Positions 25,174 to 33,524 of a stretch of 39,984 nt of DNA are shown piece after piece. The stretch is from contig CALHGQ010000704.1 of the NCBI GenBank assembly GCA_938030175.1, positions 1-39,984 of the forward strand, in the 5' to 3' direction. Every line of letters begins with the position of its first letter. The stretch's first letter is position 1. Below the pieces are notes generated by a model, which saw only the letters and a list, made by a program, of their open reading frames with translations, was not told the origin of the DNA and made no database searches. A program made the position numbers and the translations under genes. Source of the DNA: an uncultured bacterium (GTDB lineage: Bacteria; Planctomycetota; UBA1135; GCA-002686595).

Positions 25174-26268
25174 ATGGCCAAAGACGACAAGAAGCCCGCC
25201 GCGGACACAGTCCAGACGGCGCCGGCCGCAGTATCCGACGCAGCAGCCAAGCCCGAAGGCAGCTCAGTAGCCGCCGCTCCAGCCGCCCCCGCGGCCATCC
25301 CGGCCGGTCTGCCCTTCGAGCGCGACATCCAGGAGATGGAGCGGAAGCTCGCCGACCTTGAGTATCAGGCGGGCGACGACCTCGATATCTCCACCGAGGT
25401 CGAGGCCCTGCGCGGCAAGCTGCGCCAGCGCCTGGCAGACACGTACGAGGGCATTTCGGCCTGGGACCAGGTCACCGTGGCTCGCCATCCAGATCGACCC
25501 GTCACCGGCGACTATATTCGCGAAGCCCTCGACGACTTCGTGGAGCTCCACGGTGACAAGGCCTACGGCGACGACCCGGCTATCGTGACCGGCCTCGGCC
25601 GTATCGGAGAGCGTCGATTCATGCTCGTGGGCCACCGCAAGGGCCGTACGACCAAAGAGCGCCTCAAGTGCAACTTCGGCTGCGCGCACCCCGAGGGCTA
25701 CCGCAAGGCCCTCCGCAAGATGCAGCTCGCGGAGCGCATGGGGCTGCCCATCGTGACGATGATCAACACGCCAGGGGCCTATCCGGGCATTGGCGCGGAG
25801 GAGCGGGGCCAAGCCGCCGCGATCGCAGAGAACATCCTGCGCATGTTCGAGTTCAAGGTGCCCATCGTGGCCTACGTCATCGGCGAAGGCGGATCGGGCG
25901 GTGCCCTCGGGATCGGGATCGCGGACAGCGTCCAGATGCTGCAGTACTCCTACTACTCCGTGATCTCGCCAGAGGGCTGCGCTGCGATCCTTTGGAAGGA
26001 CGGCTCGCGCAGTCCCGAGGCCGCCGAGGCCCTCGGCCTGACGGCCGGCATTCTGAGCAAGATCGGCATCATCGATGGCGTCGTCCAAGAGCCCCTCGGA
26101 GGAGCCCATAGGGATCGTCCCCAGATGATCAAGTCCATGCGCGACTCCATCGTCGAGCAGCTCACGGCCCTCGAATCCGTCCCGAAAGAGGAACTGGTGC
26201 CCCAGCGTCGCGCGAAGTTCCGCTTCCTCGGTGCGATCCCGGACCGCTTCCCGGTCGTCGTCGAGTAG
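25174..26268 (+). CDS. accA: Acetyl-CoA carboxylase carboxyltransferase subunit alpha
   Basis: The 364-residue product matches AccA, which with AccD forms the carboxyltransferase that moves CO2 from biotin to acetyl-CoA to make malonyl-CoA. The core spans about residues 45-355 and shows the usual landmarks: FERDIQEMERKLADLE at the start, DPAIVTGLGRI, NFGCAHPEGYRKALR, INTPGAYPGIGAEERGQA and the active-site glycine loop GEGGSGGALGIG. The last part ends PQRRAKFRFLG as in other AccA proteins. An extra Ala/Pro-rich N-terminal stretch of about 45 residues (KDDKKPAADTVQTAPAA...) is not part of the family and is probably disordered. accD and the biotin-carboxylase genes are not in the window. The ATG lies 97 bases from the most upstream purL start and lacks a Shine-Dalgarno. 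Confidence 0.96.
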   Translation: MAKDDKKPAADTVQTAPAAVSDAAAKPEGSSVAAAPAAPAAIPAGLPFERDIQEMERKLADLEYQAGDDLDISTEVEALRGKLRQRLADTYEGISAWDQVTVARHPDRPVTGDYIREALDDFVELHGDKAYGDDPAIVTGLGRIGERRFMLVGHRKGRTTKERLKCNFGCAHPEGYRKALRKMQLAERMGLPIVTMINTPGAYPGIGAEERGQAAAIAENILRMFEFKVPIVAYVIGEGGSGGALGIGIADSVQMLQYSYYSVISPEGCAAILWKDGSRSPEAAEALGLTAGILSKIGIIDGVVQEPLGGAHRDRPQMIKSMRDSIVEQLTALESVPKEELVPQRRAKFRFLGAIPDRFPVVVE

Positions 26269-26298
26269 GCCGGGGAAGAGGAGACGGAGTGCCAAAAA

Positions 26299-26386
26299 GA
26301 GCCGCTACGTCCACTTGCTGGCCAACTTCCACCGGGGCAGCGCTAACGGCGGCTCCGGGGGGCCGTAAGGCCCATATATGCCCCCC
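26299..26386 (+). promoter_or_regulatory. Structured leader upstream of the ECF sigma gene (possible terminator/attenuator)
   Basis: The 220 bases between accA and the proposed sigma-factor start hold two dyads. GAGCCGC at 26299-26305 pairs with GCGGCTC at 26349-26355. GGGGGGC at 26357-26363 pairs with GCCCCCC at 26380-26386. The second dyad competes with a compact hairpin, GGCC-GTAA-GGCC at 26361-26372, whose loop fits the stable GNRA type. Either may end accA transcription or control the sigma gene. No named riboswitch was recognised. An ATG at 26378 falls within the second dyad. Confidence 0.35.
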
Positions 26387-26488
26387 AGCAGCTCACAATC
26401 GGCCGCCTTACGCGCGCCAGCAGGCCCCCGGTCCACCTCCGGGCACTCGTCGGGTGCCTTCCGTGAGCCTAAAGAAGGGGAAGCAACC

Positions 26489-27361
26489 TTGAGCGCGGCC
26501 GATGATGGCGCATCCCTGGCCGAGTCTCATTCTGGGATGGCTCCGGTGGGAGAATCCAAGGCAGCGTCAGGCGAAGGGCCAGGCAGCGTCGAAGTCGACG
26601 TTATGGACGAGAACGCGAGGCGCAAGGCGGAGGCCGCCGTGGACCACGCGCTCCTTCGTCAGGCGCTCGACGGAGATGAGGCCGGGTTCTCTGGGCTGGT
26701 CGAGCGTCACCAGCGTCGGGCCTATCGTGTGGCGCGCAATCTTGTGCCGACCGACGAGGACGCCCAGGACTTGGCCCAGGAGGCCTTCCTGCGCGTGTTC
26801 AAGAGCCTCGATCGCTTCGATTTCAACCACGAGTTCACGACCTGGCTCTACCGGATCGTCACGAACCTCTGCATCGACTTCCTGCGCAAGCGCCGGTCCG
26901 CCGTCTCGGTCTCGTCCGGCCGCGGCGACGACGATGATGCGGCGTTCGATCTCGAGGACCCGAACATGGCGGCACCGTCCGCCCAGGCCGAGGCCCAGGA
27001 GACCGCCGCCGAGGTGGCGGCCGTTCTGGAGACCCTGGCACCTCACTTTCAATCGGTCTTGAACCTGCGCGAGATTGAGGGCCTGTCCTGCCCTGAGATC
27101 GCTGAGATCGTCGGCGCGACCCATGTGACCGTGCGTTGGCGCCTGCACCGCGGACGCAAGCTCTTCCAGGAGGAGTGGGAGCGCCGGTCGCGCATGCGCA
27201 GCCAAGGGGCCGCCGATCTATTGGGCGGCCAAGAGGGGGATCCCCTGGAGGATCCCGCATTGAACACACTGGAAGAAACAACGGGCCTTGCCCCAACGCC
27301 ACGCGCCGACGCGCGTACCTCCTCATCAGACGGGTCTTCTCGATCCGGCAAGAAGGCATGA
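26489..27361 (+). CDS. ECF-type RNA polymerase sigma factor
   Basis: The product (290 residues from a TTG start) is a sigma-70 family factor that redirects RNA polymerase. Region 2 runs from FSGLVERHQRRAYRVARNL through DEDAQDLAQEAFLRVFKSLD and the aromatic-rich FTTWLYRIVTNLCIDFLRKR. Region 4 reads LETLAPHFQSVLNLREIEG then the helix-turn-helix CPEIAEIVGATHVTVRWRLH. A Glu/Asp/Ala-rich spacer separates them, and both ends carry polar, low-complexity tails. I chose TTG at 26489 because a strong purine run, AAGAAGGGG at 26472-26480, lies 8 bases ahead of it. The ATG at 26378 is in the same frame but lacks such a site and sits in a hairpin; ATGs at 26537 and 26603 also precede the conserved region. 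The stop overlaps the anti-sigma start by 4 bases (ATGA). Confidence 0.9.
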   Translation: MSAADDGASLAESHSGMAPVGESKAASGEGPGSVEVDVMDENARRKAEAAVDHALLRQALDGDEAGFSGLVERHQRRAYRVARNLVPTDEDAQDLAQEAFLRVFKSLDRFDFNHEFTTWLYRIVTNLCIDFLRKRRSAVSVSSGRGDDDDAAFDLEDPNMAAPSAQAEAQETAAEVAAVLETLAPHFQSVLNLREIEGLSCPEIAEIVGATHVTVRWRLHRGRKLFQEEWERRSRMRSQGAADLLGGQEGDPLEDPALNTLEETTGLAPTPRADARTSSSDGSSRSGKKA

Positions 27362-28221
27362 AGCGAAACTCCAACAGCGACCGCGGTGATAGCAACGAGA
27401 ATCTCTGGGATGGAAGCCCCGTGGGTTCTTCGAGCACCGGTGACGCAGCTCAGAGGTTTGACGACCTTGAGAGCTGGGACAGGGAAGACTTTGAAGCAGC
27501 TCTTCCGCTGTACGTCGGCGGTGAGCTAGACGCTCAAGAGGCGGCACGCGTGGATGCTTGGCTGATGGCCCATCCCGAGGATCAGGGAGCTCTCGCTGCA
27601 TCGAAGCAGGCAGCGGGAGTCCTGGCTCGGTACGCTGAATTCACCAAGGAGCGCGAGACGCCGGACCTTTGGGCCGGTATCCGCTCTGAGTTGGTCGAGC
27701 ACGGGACGCTGCGTGATGCGGCTACCGCTTCCACCGAACTTCCAAGCGAGCACGTGGCGCCGATCCTCGGCGGCCCGAGCTGGTTCCAGCGCAAGAGCGT
27801 GGCGGCTGCTGCGGCCTTGCTGCTCACGGGCTCTGTCGGCCTGTTCCTCGCGACGCGCGGCGCCGTGAACGGCGGCGGAGAGTTGGCCTCCCCAAGCGTT
27901 GCCTCGGCGACGGCTGAGGTGCCTTCGGCTTCGACGGGTGACGCCGAGTCGAACCGACTCGCTTCTATGCCGGGTGAGGAACTCTTGGGCGGCGAGTTGG
28001 GTATCCCAGGTCGTCCGCTGGTGTCGACCCCGGTGGGGAACTCGCTGATCGGCGATGCGCCGCGCGGTAAGTCACAGAAGCTCCAGCTCGCCAAGCGGGG
28101 CGCCGAGCTCCTCATCGACGACGCGCCGAGAGCCCTCCCGTGGCAGATCGATCCCTGGGTTGAGATTCACCAAGGCGTGCGTCGCGGCGAGAGTGGCCCC
28201 CAGCTGACCGGTGGACACTAG
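27358..28221 (+). CDS. Membrane-anchored zinc-less anti-sigma factor
   Basis: The 287-residue product is coupled to the sigma gene by an ATGA overlap and has a good Shine-Dalgarno (AAGAAGG) inside that gene. Residues about 35-95 resemble an anti-sigma domain of the zf-HC2 type: FEAALPLYVGGELDAQEAARVDAWLMAHPE. The zinc ligands of that family are missing and the whole protein contains no cysteine, so it would act without zinc. A single membrane helix follows at about residues 145-165 (VAAAAALLLTGSVGLFLA). The remaining 120 residues, presumably outside the membrane, are polar and Gly/Ser-rich with no known fold. By analogy it binds and holds the sigma factor until an envelope signal triggers release; the signal is unknown. 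Confidence 0.85.
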   Translation: MKRNSNSDRGDSNENLWDGSPVGSSSTGDAAQRFDDLESWDREDFEAALPLYVGGELDAQEAARVDAWLMAHPEDQGALAASKQAAGVLARYAEFTKERETPDLWAGIRSELVEHGTLRDAATASTELPSEHVAPILGGPSWFQRKSVAAAAALLLTGSVGLFLATRGAVNGGGELASPSVASATAEVPSASTGDAESNRLASMPGEELLGGELGIPGRPLVSTPVGNSLIGDAPRGKSQKLQLAKRGAELLIDDAPRALPWQIDPWVEIHQGVRRGESGPQLTGGH

Positions 28222-28263
28222 AGCGCCGCGAAATGGCCTAGCGAACAAATGAGTTGTGAGAGT

Positions 28264-28304
28264 GCGGTCGGCCGCTTCCAGAGATGGGGGCGGCCGGTCG
28301 CTTT
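28264..28304 (+). terminator. Strong 12-base-pair hairpin after the anti-sigma gene
   Basis: GCGGTCGGCCGC at 28264-28275 pairs end to end with GCGGCCGGTCGC at 28290-28301, including two G-U pairs, around a 14-base loop, followed by TTT. It begins 43 bases after the anti-sigma stop and is the best terminator candidate in the window, closing the sigma/anti-sigma operon. The rest of the 274-base gap up to 28495 shows only a short repeated CCCTTT element near 28437-28455. Confidence 0.6.
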
Positions 28305-28495
28305 GATTCGATGTTGCGCACGGTTTCCTGCCTGGCGTCACGCGGGCTGCCTTAGGTCGGGAAGCGCCCGTGCCGCGCCGCGTGGCGAAAACGCCAGATT
28401 CTGCGTCCTGGAGTAAGCTAGAGCGCCCTTGGAAGGGCCCTTTGACGGTCCCTTTCCCGGCGTCCGACGCGACACCTCCAGCTCCCAAAGATTCG

Positions 28496-30565
28496 ATGAC
28501 GTTGCTCGCACTTGCACTCGCTCTCGCCCCGGCCCAGTCCTGTGCCGTCGACCTTCCGCTTCCCCCAACAAGCGTCGTGCGACTCGGTCAACTGGTCGCC
28601 GCCACCGACGACTGGGTGGCGGCCACCGACGCCACGGATCAGGTGGTTCACCTTTGGGAGCGAACCGCGGGAGCCGGCGCCACGTTCGCCGTGTCCCTCA
28701 CGCCGACGGCAGGGAGAGTCCGGTCCATCGACGTGGATGGCGATCGGCTAGCCGTCGTGTCCGGCTCTTCCGCAGGAAACTACAGCCTGAACGTTTGGGA
28801 GCGGGATGCCGCGGGCACCTGGATCGAGGGCGCCGCGTTTGACTTTTCGTCCCTGGTGCCCTTGAGCACGCCCGTTCAGATCGAGGGCGACACGCTGGTG
28901 GCTGTGAACCGAGGATCCTCGTCCGGGCCACGCAGTCTTTCGGTCTTCGACCGAGATCCGCAGTCGGGTGTTTGGAGCTATAGCCAAGGGATCACCTATC
29001 CGAGCGGGGGCGGGTTCGCCTTCGGCCTCAAGCTCGAAGCTGGCCGGATCTTCGCGCTGGCGGGATCGTTCAGCAACAGGACAGTCGCGACCTTCGGTCG
29101 CAGCGGCGCGAGCTTCAGCCTGGACGAGGAGCTGGCAAGTCCCGACTACAACGGCTTCTTCGACGCATCGGGTGACCGGCTGGGAATCGTGGGGGATGAC
29201 TGGGTCGACGTTTGGCGACGCGACCCGGGCGGCTGGGTGCGAGAACAACGCCTTGGTGGCGCCAACCTGCGCGGCGTCGTGCGCGTCGCGCTCAACGGTC
29301 GTTGGCTCTCTGCCACGGTCTTCCCGCCGTCGTCGTCGGGCTTCGTGCCCGGTCCAGTTCAGGTCTTTGAGCGGCAGGGAAACTCTGGGCTCTGGCTCGC
29401 CAAAGAGGCGGCTCTGCCGCCAGGCGGCCTTGGCGTGAGCAGCGAGGCCTTCTCGGAGCAGCTTGCCGGAAGCGGCTCTGCGCTCTTCGTTTGCGATAAC
29501 GAGTTCGCACCGTTCGGGCGCATCAGCGGCATCGACCTGAGCTGCCTTCAGGCACCGCCCGTGCTCCACTGGGCCGACGTTCGACTGAGTCTTCCGACCG
29601 CTTCGAGTTGGCCATCCCAGGGCCGCACACTCCAAATCCAGTCCTCGTTTCCCTTCGATCCCGGCCCGCCCTACGGTCTGCGCGACCCGAGTCTCGACTT
29701 GGTCGCCGACTACATGCTCGACATCACCGGAAGGCAGTGCAATCAGGACTACGGCTCCAACGTCTGTGCCTTCGCCGCCTTCGCATTCCAGGACGGCCTG
29801 ACCGGCGCCACGACGACCCCGTTCCCGATCGACCCGTTCAGCGGCAACCCGCAGCTGTTCGACGTGGGTCCGGGACCGCTTGTGGTCGCGAACACCATGG
29901 ACGTTCAAATCCCTTGGCCCTTCCTCTTCGAGGGGACCGTGGCGAGCGCGAACGACCTTGTTCCATCAGGCGCACCCATGGACCTGCGGCTGGCTGCCGA
30001 CATGTACAACTGCATCGACTTCGGCGGTATTTGGGCACCCGATAGCCCCAACGTGGAGGCGTTCGGGTGCGGCTACGTATCGCTGCCTGCTTCCGTGACG
30101 TCTCTCCAGCTGGACGTATCGGGTACGGGCGAGGTTGCCTTCAATTTCCCTGCCCTGGGCCCGGGATTGCAGGCGACGATCTGCGACGGGGGCGTGAACG
30201 GTGCGGGCTCCCAAGCCACTCTCGAAGCCGTGGGCAGCTCGGCGGTCGTAGACAACGCTCTCTACTTCGACGTCACGGGCCTCATCCCCGAGACGGCGGG
30301 CATTCTCTTCCTTTCGCCCCAGGCAGCCACGCCGCCGTTCGATCCGCTCGGCTTCGGTTCTCTTTGCCTCGGCTCACCTCTCGCGCGCGTCCCCGGCTCC
30401 CTCGGGGTCGCCGATGCCTCGGGCAACGCCGCGCTCCGCCTCGATCTGCAGACACTTCCGCCCGGAGTTCAGCCGCAACCCGGCTCCACGTGGGCAGCGC
30501 AGTGGATGTACCGCGACCAAGGCTTCGTGAATACCTCGAGCGCGCAGACGGTCATGTTCCAGTAG
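28496..30565 (+). CDS. Secreted beta-propeller protein with the recurring C-terminal domain
   Basis: From the ATG at 28496 the product is 689 residues with a short signal peptide (MTLLALALALAPAQSCA). The frame is open further upstream to 28370, but only this start puts the hydrophobic stretch at the N-terminus. Residues about 25-380 hold repeated blade-like units containing VVHLWERTAG, LNVWERDAAG, LSVFDRDPQS, VDVWRRDPGG and VQVFERQGN, typical of planctomycete FG-GAP/propeller repeat proteins. A domain with several Cys follows (about 380-600: DITGRQCNQDYGSNVCAF, YNCIDFGGIW). The last 80 residues match the recurring C-terminal domain in GSLCLGSPLARV, a DASGNAALRLDL strand, STWAAQWMYRD and a final SSAQTVMFQ. 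No enzyme motif is seen. It probably acts at the cell surface. Confidence 0.82.
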   Translation: MTLLALALALAPAQSCAVDLPLPPTSVVRLGQLVAATDDWVAATDATDQVVHLWERTAGAGATFAVSLTPTAGRVRSIDVDGDRLAVVSGSSAGNYSLNVWERDAAGTWIEGAAFDFSSLVPLSTPVQIEGDTLVAVNRGSSSGPRSLSVFDRDPQSGVWSYSQGITYPSGGGFAFGLKLEAGRIFALAGSFSNRTVATFGRSGASFSLDEELASPDYNGFFDASGDRLGIVGDDWVDVWRRDPGGWVREQRLGGANLRGVVRVALNGRWLSATVFPPSSSGFVPGPVQVFERQGNSGLWLAKEAALPPGGLGVSSEAFSEQLAGSGSALFVCDNEFAPFGRISGIDLSCLQAPPVLHWADVRLSLPTASSWPSQGRTLQIQSSFPFDPGPPYGLRDPSLDLVADYMLDITGRQCNQDYGSNVCAFAAFAFQDGLTGATTTPFPIDPFSGNPQLFDVGPGPLVVANTMDVQIPWPFLFEGTVASANDLVPSGAPMDLRLAADMYNCIDFGGIWAPDSPNVEAFGCGYVSLPASVTSLQLDVSGTGEVAFNFPALGPGLQATICDGGVNGAGSQATLEAVGSSAVVDNALYFDVTGLIPETAGILFLSPQAATPPFDPLGFGSLCLGSPLARVPGSLGVADASGNAALRLDLQTLPPGVQPQPGSTWAAQWMYRDQGFVNTSSAQTVMFQ

Positions 30566-30645
30566 GGTGAGTTAGCGCTCAAGCGGCGCGCTCGCTCGCC
30601 CCAACGGCCATCCAAGGAAGGCCGAGACCCTCCTGGTACTCGCCC

Positions 30646-33126
30646 ATGAAACTGAAGGTCGCCACCCTCATCGCTGTCGCCGCCATTGCCCTCGTTGGGT
30701 GGGTTTGGAAGACCACAGGTTCGTCGGAGGGGACGCTGCAGGTGGCGGCGGGTGAGGCGCTCCGCGGTGTCGAGCGCGGGGCGGATCCCGAGCCTAAGGA
30801 CGTAGAGCCGCTCGAAGCAGACGGCCCGGAGCGTCTGGGCCTGGCCACCCGGGTGGAGCCCGAGGTCCCCGTGGCTGAGACGGGAGCGGTCGTCGATGGT
30901 CCTGCGGCGACTTCCCTCACCGTGCGCGTCGTTTGGCGGGACCAGCAGCCAGCCGAGGGGGTGTCGCTCCTTGTGATCACCTCCGACAAGCTTCGCTATC
31001 GACAGTCCGATCGATGGGTGTCCACGGACGCCGAGGGAATCGCGCCCGTGAAGGGGCTCGCGCCCGGCAAGTACACGATCCAAGCAGATCGCGGCGGCAG
31101 CATCAAGGTAGAGCTCGAGCCGGGAGAGGTGAAGGCCGAGACCTTGGTGCTAGAGGGCGCGTTCGATGTCCACGGCACGGTTCGCGACGGCGATGGCCGC
31201 ACTGTGGCTGGTGCGGAGGTCGTCGCCGTCACCTCCCGGTTCGACTGGCGTGGAGCGAAGCGGGTGGCGACCTCGGACGCGAGCGGCAGCTTCACCGTTC
31301 GCTGCGTCGACGCCAAGCACTCCATGGGCGCATTCGCTTCCGGCTGGGCTCCCTCCGAGCTGGTCCATCTCGCTCTGGTGGACGCGGACTCGGTGGCGGA
31401 AGATCACGTGGTGAACGTGGATCTCGTACTCCAAGAGAAGGGGGGCGACCTTTGGGGGACGGTGGTGGATCCACAGGGCGCGCCGGTGGAAGGTGTCCAA
31501 GTCGCCGTGGGCACCGCGGACCCCTTTGGCGAAGTCTACTCGTCAGGCCAGTACCTCGCGGGCCCTAAGCCGCACACCGTTCGGACCGACCATGAGGGCC
31601 GCTTCCGAATCGATGGAGTGGCTGCTGGAGTCCAGCCAATCGCCGCCTGGCATTCCGACTGGCCGATCTGGAGAAGCGAGGTCGAGGTGGTGGCTGGCGC
31701 AGAGCAGCGCGTCGATGTGGCACTTCTGCAGGGGGTGACTGTCTCCGGGATCGTGAGCCGTGCGTCGGGCGAACCCGCGTCCGGGGCGGCGGTGATCGCG
31801 TTGGCTGAGCGCTTCGAAGACCCCTTCCCGAACCAGGGGCCGTTCCGACAGGGCAGCCCTTTTGTGCATCCGCGCACGGAAGCAGATGCCGACGGGCGGT
31901 TCGCGCTTGGTCCGATTGCGCCGGGCGAGCTGTACATGTACGCGTCTCTGGGAACGAGCGCGCTGACCGACTGGACCGGCGAAGATCCAATCTACGAGGG
32001 CACGTGCCAGGAGACGCTGAGCGGTGCCCCTGGCCAGGAGCTGGAGTGGAATCCGACCCTCACCCTTGGGCTCGTGATCTCGGGCGTCGCCTCCTACGCC
32101 GACGGAACGCCCATGAAGGACGTGTTTGTGACGGCCATTCAGGACAAGGAGCGAGTTTACGCCGTCACGACGAACGACCGCGGTGAGTTTTCGATCTCTG
32201 GGCTAGAGAGCGTGCCTCACAGGGTGACGCTGCAGATGCCGTTCAACGCTCCGCGCACCGCGAGTATCGGCGCCTTCTACGACGTGGTTCCCCCGGTGGA
32301 CGATCTTGCCTTTGTCGCCGATTACACGCCCGGGCCCAAAGAACCCAGGGGGAAGCTCCGCCTCAGACTTCGTGACACGGCGAAGCTCGGAGAGTCTCTC
32401 GGGAAGGGGCCTGTGCTGCCAGTGGCCTACAACGTGGGGACGATGTCATGGAACTTCCTGACCGACAGCAAGGAGGGGGTTTTGGAGGAAGCCCTCAGGC
32501 CTGGCACCTACACGCTGCGGTTGCAAGCGGGCGAACAGGTCGTCTACCGCGGCGACCCCTTCGAGATTCGCCCCGGCGAGACCCTCGACCTTGGGACGCT
32601 GGACACGGAGCCACTCGGAACTCTGGAGGTCACGATCGAGCGGCCCGAGGGCGTCGCCGGACCTGTTGTCGTTCGACGGAAGTACACCTACGGGGAGCAC
32701 CAGACGATCGAAGCGGGGGCGACCGTAGCGAAGTTCGAGGAGTCGGCTACGGGCAAATTTGAGCTCGAGGTCACCGGGTACGGCATCGCCAAGGAGCTCG
32801 TCGCGGTCGAGGTCCTCCCTGCCATCCAGAACCGAGTACACGTCAAGCTCCGTCGAGCCGCGCAGATAAAGATCGAGTGCACGCTTGAGCAAACCAGGGG
32901 CTTCCGGGCGATCTCGCTGACGGTCAAAGACGCTGCCGGTACCAAGTGGTACGAGCGCTTTCGCAGGGAGAAGGATGTACGTGAGTGGCCTTTCTCATGC
33001 GTTGTGAATCTTCCTCCCGGCACCTACTCCATCCGGGGCGAGGCGTCCGATGGCCAAGCGGCGACCGTGCCGGTGACGGTGGAGACCGATGGGGGGAACA
33101 GAACCATCGAGGTCCGGTTGAAGTAG
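30646..33126 (+). CDS. Membrane-anchored protein with about five carboxypeptidase-regulatory-like domains
   Basis: The 826-residue product starts with a basic tail and one hydrophobic helix (residues about 5-22, VATLIAVAAIALVGWVW) without a cleavage site, then an acidic linker. Repeated beta-sandwich units follow, each of the form G-hydrophobic-V-x-D-G-x-P and ending in D-x-x-G-x-F: TSLTVRVVWRDQQ, FDVHGTVRDGDGRTV, GDLWGTVVDPQGAPV, VTVSGIVSRASGEP and LVISGVASYADGTP. A further 300 residues, including LRPGTYTLRLQAGEQ and NLPPGTYSIRGEA, are also beta-rich. Its plan closely resembles the post-sigma half of the fusion gene at 16283, from the membrane helix onward. It lies 80 bases after the propeller gene on the same strand. 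No catalytic residues are apparent and the function is unknown. Confidence 0.83.
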   Translation: MKLKVATLIAVAAIALVGWVWKTTGSSEGTLQVAAGEALRGVERGADPEPKDVEPLEADGPERLGLATRVEPEVPVAETGAVVDGPAATSLTVRVVWRDQQPAEGVSLLVITSDKLRYRQSDRWVSTDAEGIAPVKGLAPGKYTIQADRGGSIKVELEPGEVKAETLVLEGAFDVHGTVRDGDGRTVAGAEVVAVTSRFDWRGAKRVATSDASGSFTVRCVDAKHSMGAFASGWAPSELVHLALVDADSVAEDHVVNVDLVLQEKGGDLWGTVVDPQGAPVEGVQVAVGTADPFGEVYSSGQYLAGPKPHTVRTDHEGRFRIDGVAAGVQPIAAWHSDWPIWRSEVEVVAGAEQRVDVALLQGVTVSGIVSRASGEPASGAAVIALAERFEDPFPNQGPFRQGSPFVHPRTEADADGRFALGPIAPGELYMYASLGTSALTDWTGEDPIYEGTCQETLSGAPGQELEWNPTLTLGLVISGVASYADGTPMKDVFVTAIQDKERVYAVTTNDRGEFSISGLESVPHRVTLQMPFNAPRTASIGAFYDVVPPVDDLAFVADYTPGPKEPRGKLRLRLRDTAKLGESLGKGPVLPVAYNVGTMSWNFLTDSKEGVLEEALRPGTYTLRLQAGEQVVYRGDPFEIRPGETLDLGTLDTEPLGTLEVTIERPEGVAGPVVVRRKYTYGEHQTIEAGATVAKFEESATGKFELEVTGYGIAKELVAVEVLPAIQNRVHVKLRRAAQIKIECTLEQTRGFRAISLTVKDAAGTKWYERFRREKDVREWPFSCVVNLPPGTYSIRGEASDGQAATVPVTVETDGGNRTIEVRLK

Positions 33127-33262
33127 ACACGAGCTGGCCCCAGAGATTGTGGATTCAGCTAGGACTGCCGGCCTAAGCCTGCAACCCGTAACGACATCGA
33201 TCGGTCACTCCCTTGCGAGGGCCCTCCGGCTCCCCACAGCTGAGGAGTTGCCCGATGTTCGA

Positions 33263-33480
33263 GCCACCCGATGTCCTAACGAACGCTGTTCGCTGCACCC
33301 GTCCCCCGAGCCGAACTTCTACCGCTGGCACGGCTTCTATCGTCCTAAGTGGCGCGACCACCCTGTCCCGCGATTCATCTTTCGCGTTCGCGGGAAGAGC
33401 TTCTCTCGGTAGACGTTCCGAGCCGACTACTTCGATTCCGGTCCGTCGCGCCACGTTCGCCTTCGCGGGACGATCGCTCA
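33263..33480 (+). pseudogene. Broken transposase-like zinc-ribbon gene
   Basis: One frame reads TRCPNERCSLHPSPEPN, FYRWHGFYRPKWRDHPVPRF, IFRVRGKSFSR, a TAG at 33410-33412, then TFRADYFDSG. In intact proteins of this kind, which I recognise as the zinc-ribbon start of a transposase-like family, the central part reads FxCRxCGKSFSRQTFR. Three codons here are one base away from that: TTT at 33380 for TGT (Cys), CGC at 33389 for TGC (Cys), and TAG at 33410 for CAG (Gln). The zinc-binding pair and the reading frame are therefore both lost. Similarity fades beyond about 33480 and no terminal inverted repeats were seen. It occupies most of the 398-base gap between 33126 and 33525; the first 130 bases of that gap show nothing. 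Confidence 0.6.
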
Positions 33481-33489
33481 GGAGCGCGG

Positions 33490-33515
33490 ATTCCCAGGTG
33501 GTATTCCCAGGTGGC
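33490..33515 (+). repeat. Two adjacent copies of a 13-base direct repeat
   Basis: ATTCCCAGGTGGT at 33490-33502 is followed directly by ATTCCCAGGTGGC at 33503-33515, differing only at the last base. It lies between the transposase-like remnant and the stop of the convergent gene at 33525, so it may be a scar of the decayed element or simple slippage. Confidence 0.55.
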
Positions 33516-33524
33516 ACTCAACGA

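Noticed and set aside
26299-26386. Known riboswitch or tRNA in the accA-sigma gap
   Set aside because: The dyads do not form a cloverleaf, and no conserved core of a riboswitch that I know is present.
28748-29908. Minus-strand frame of 386 codons inside the propeller gene
   Set aside because: The plus-strand repeats and signal peptide explain this region; the antisense frame is a by-product of codon bias.
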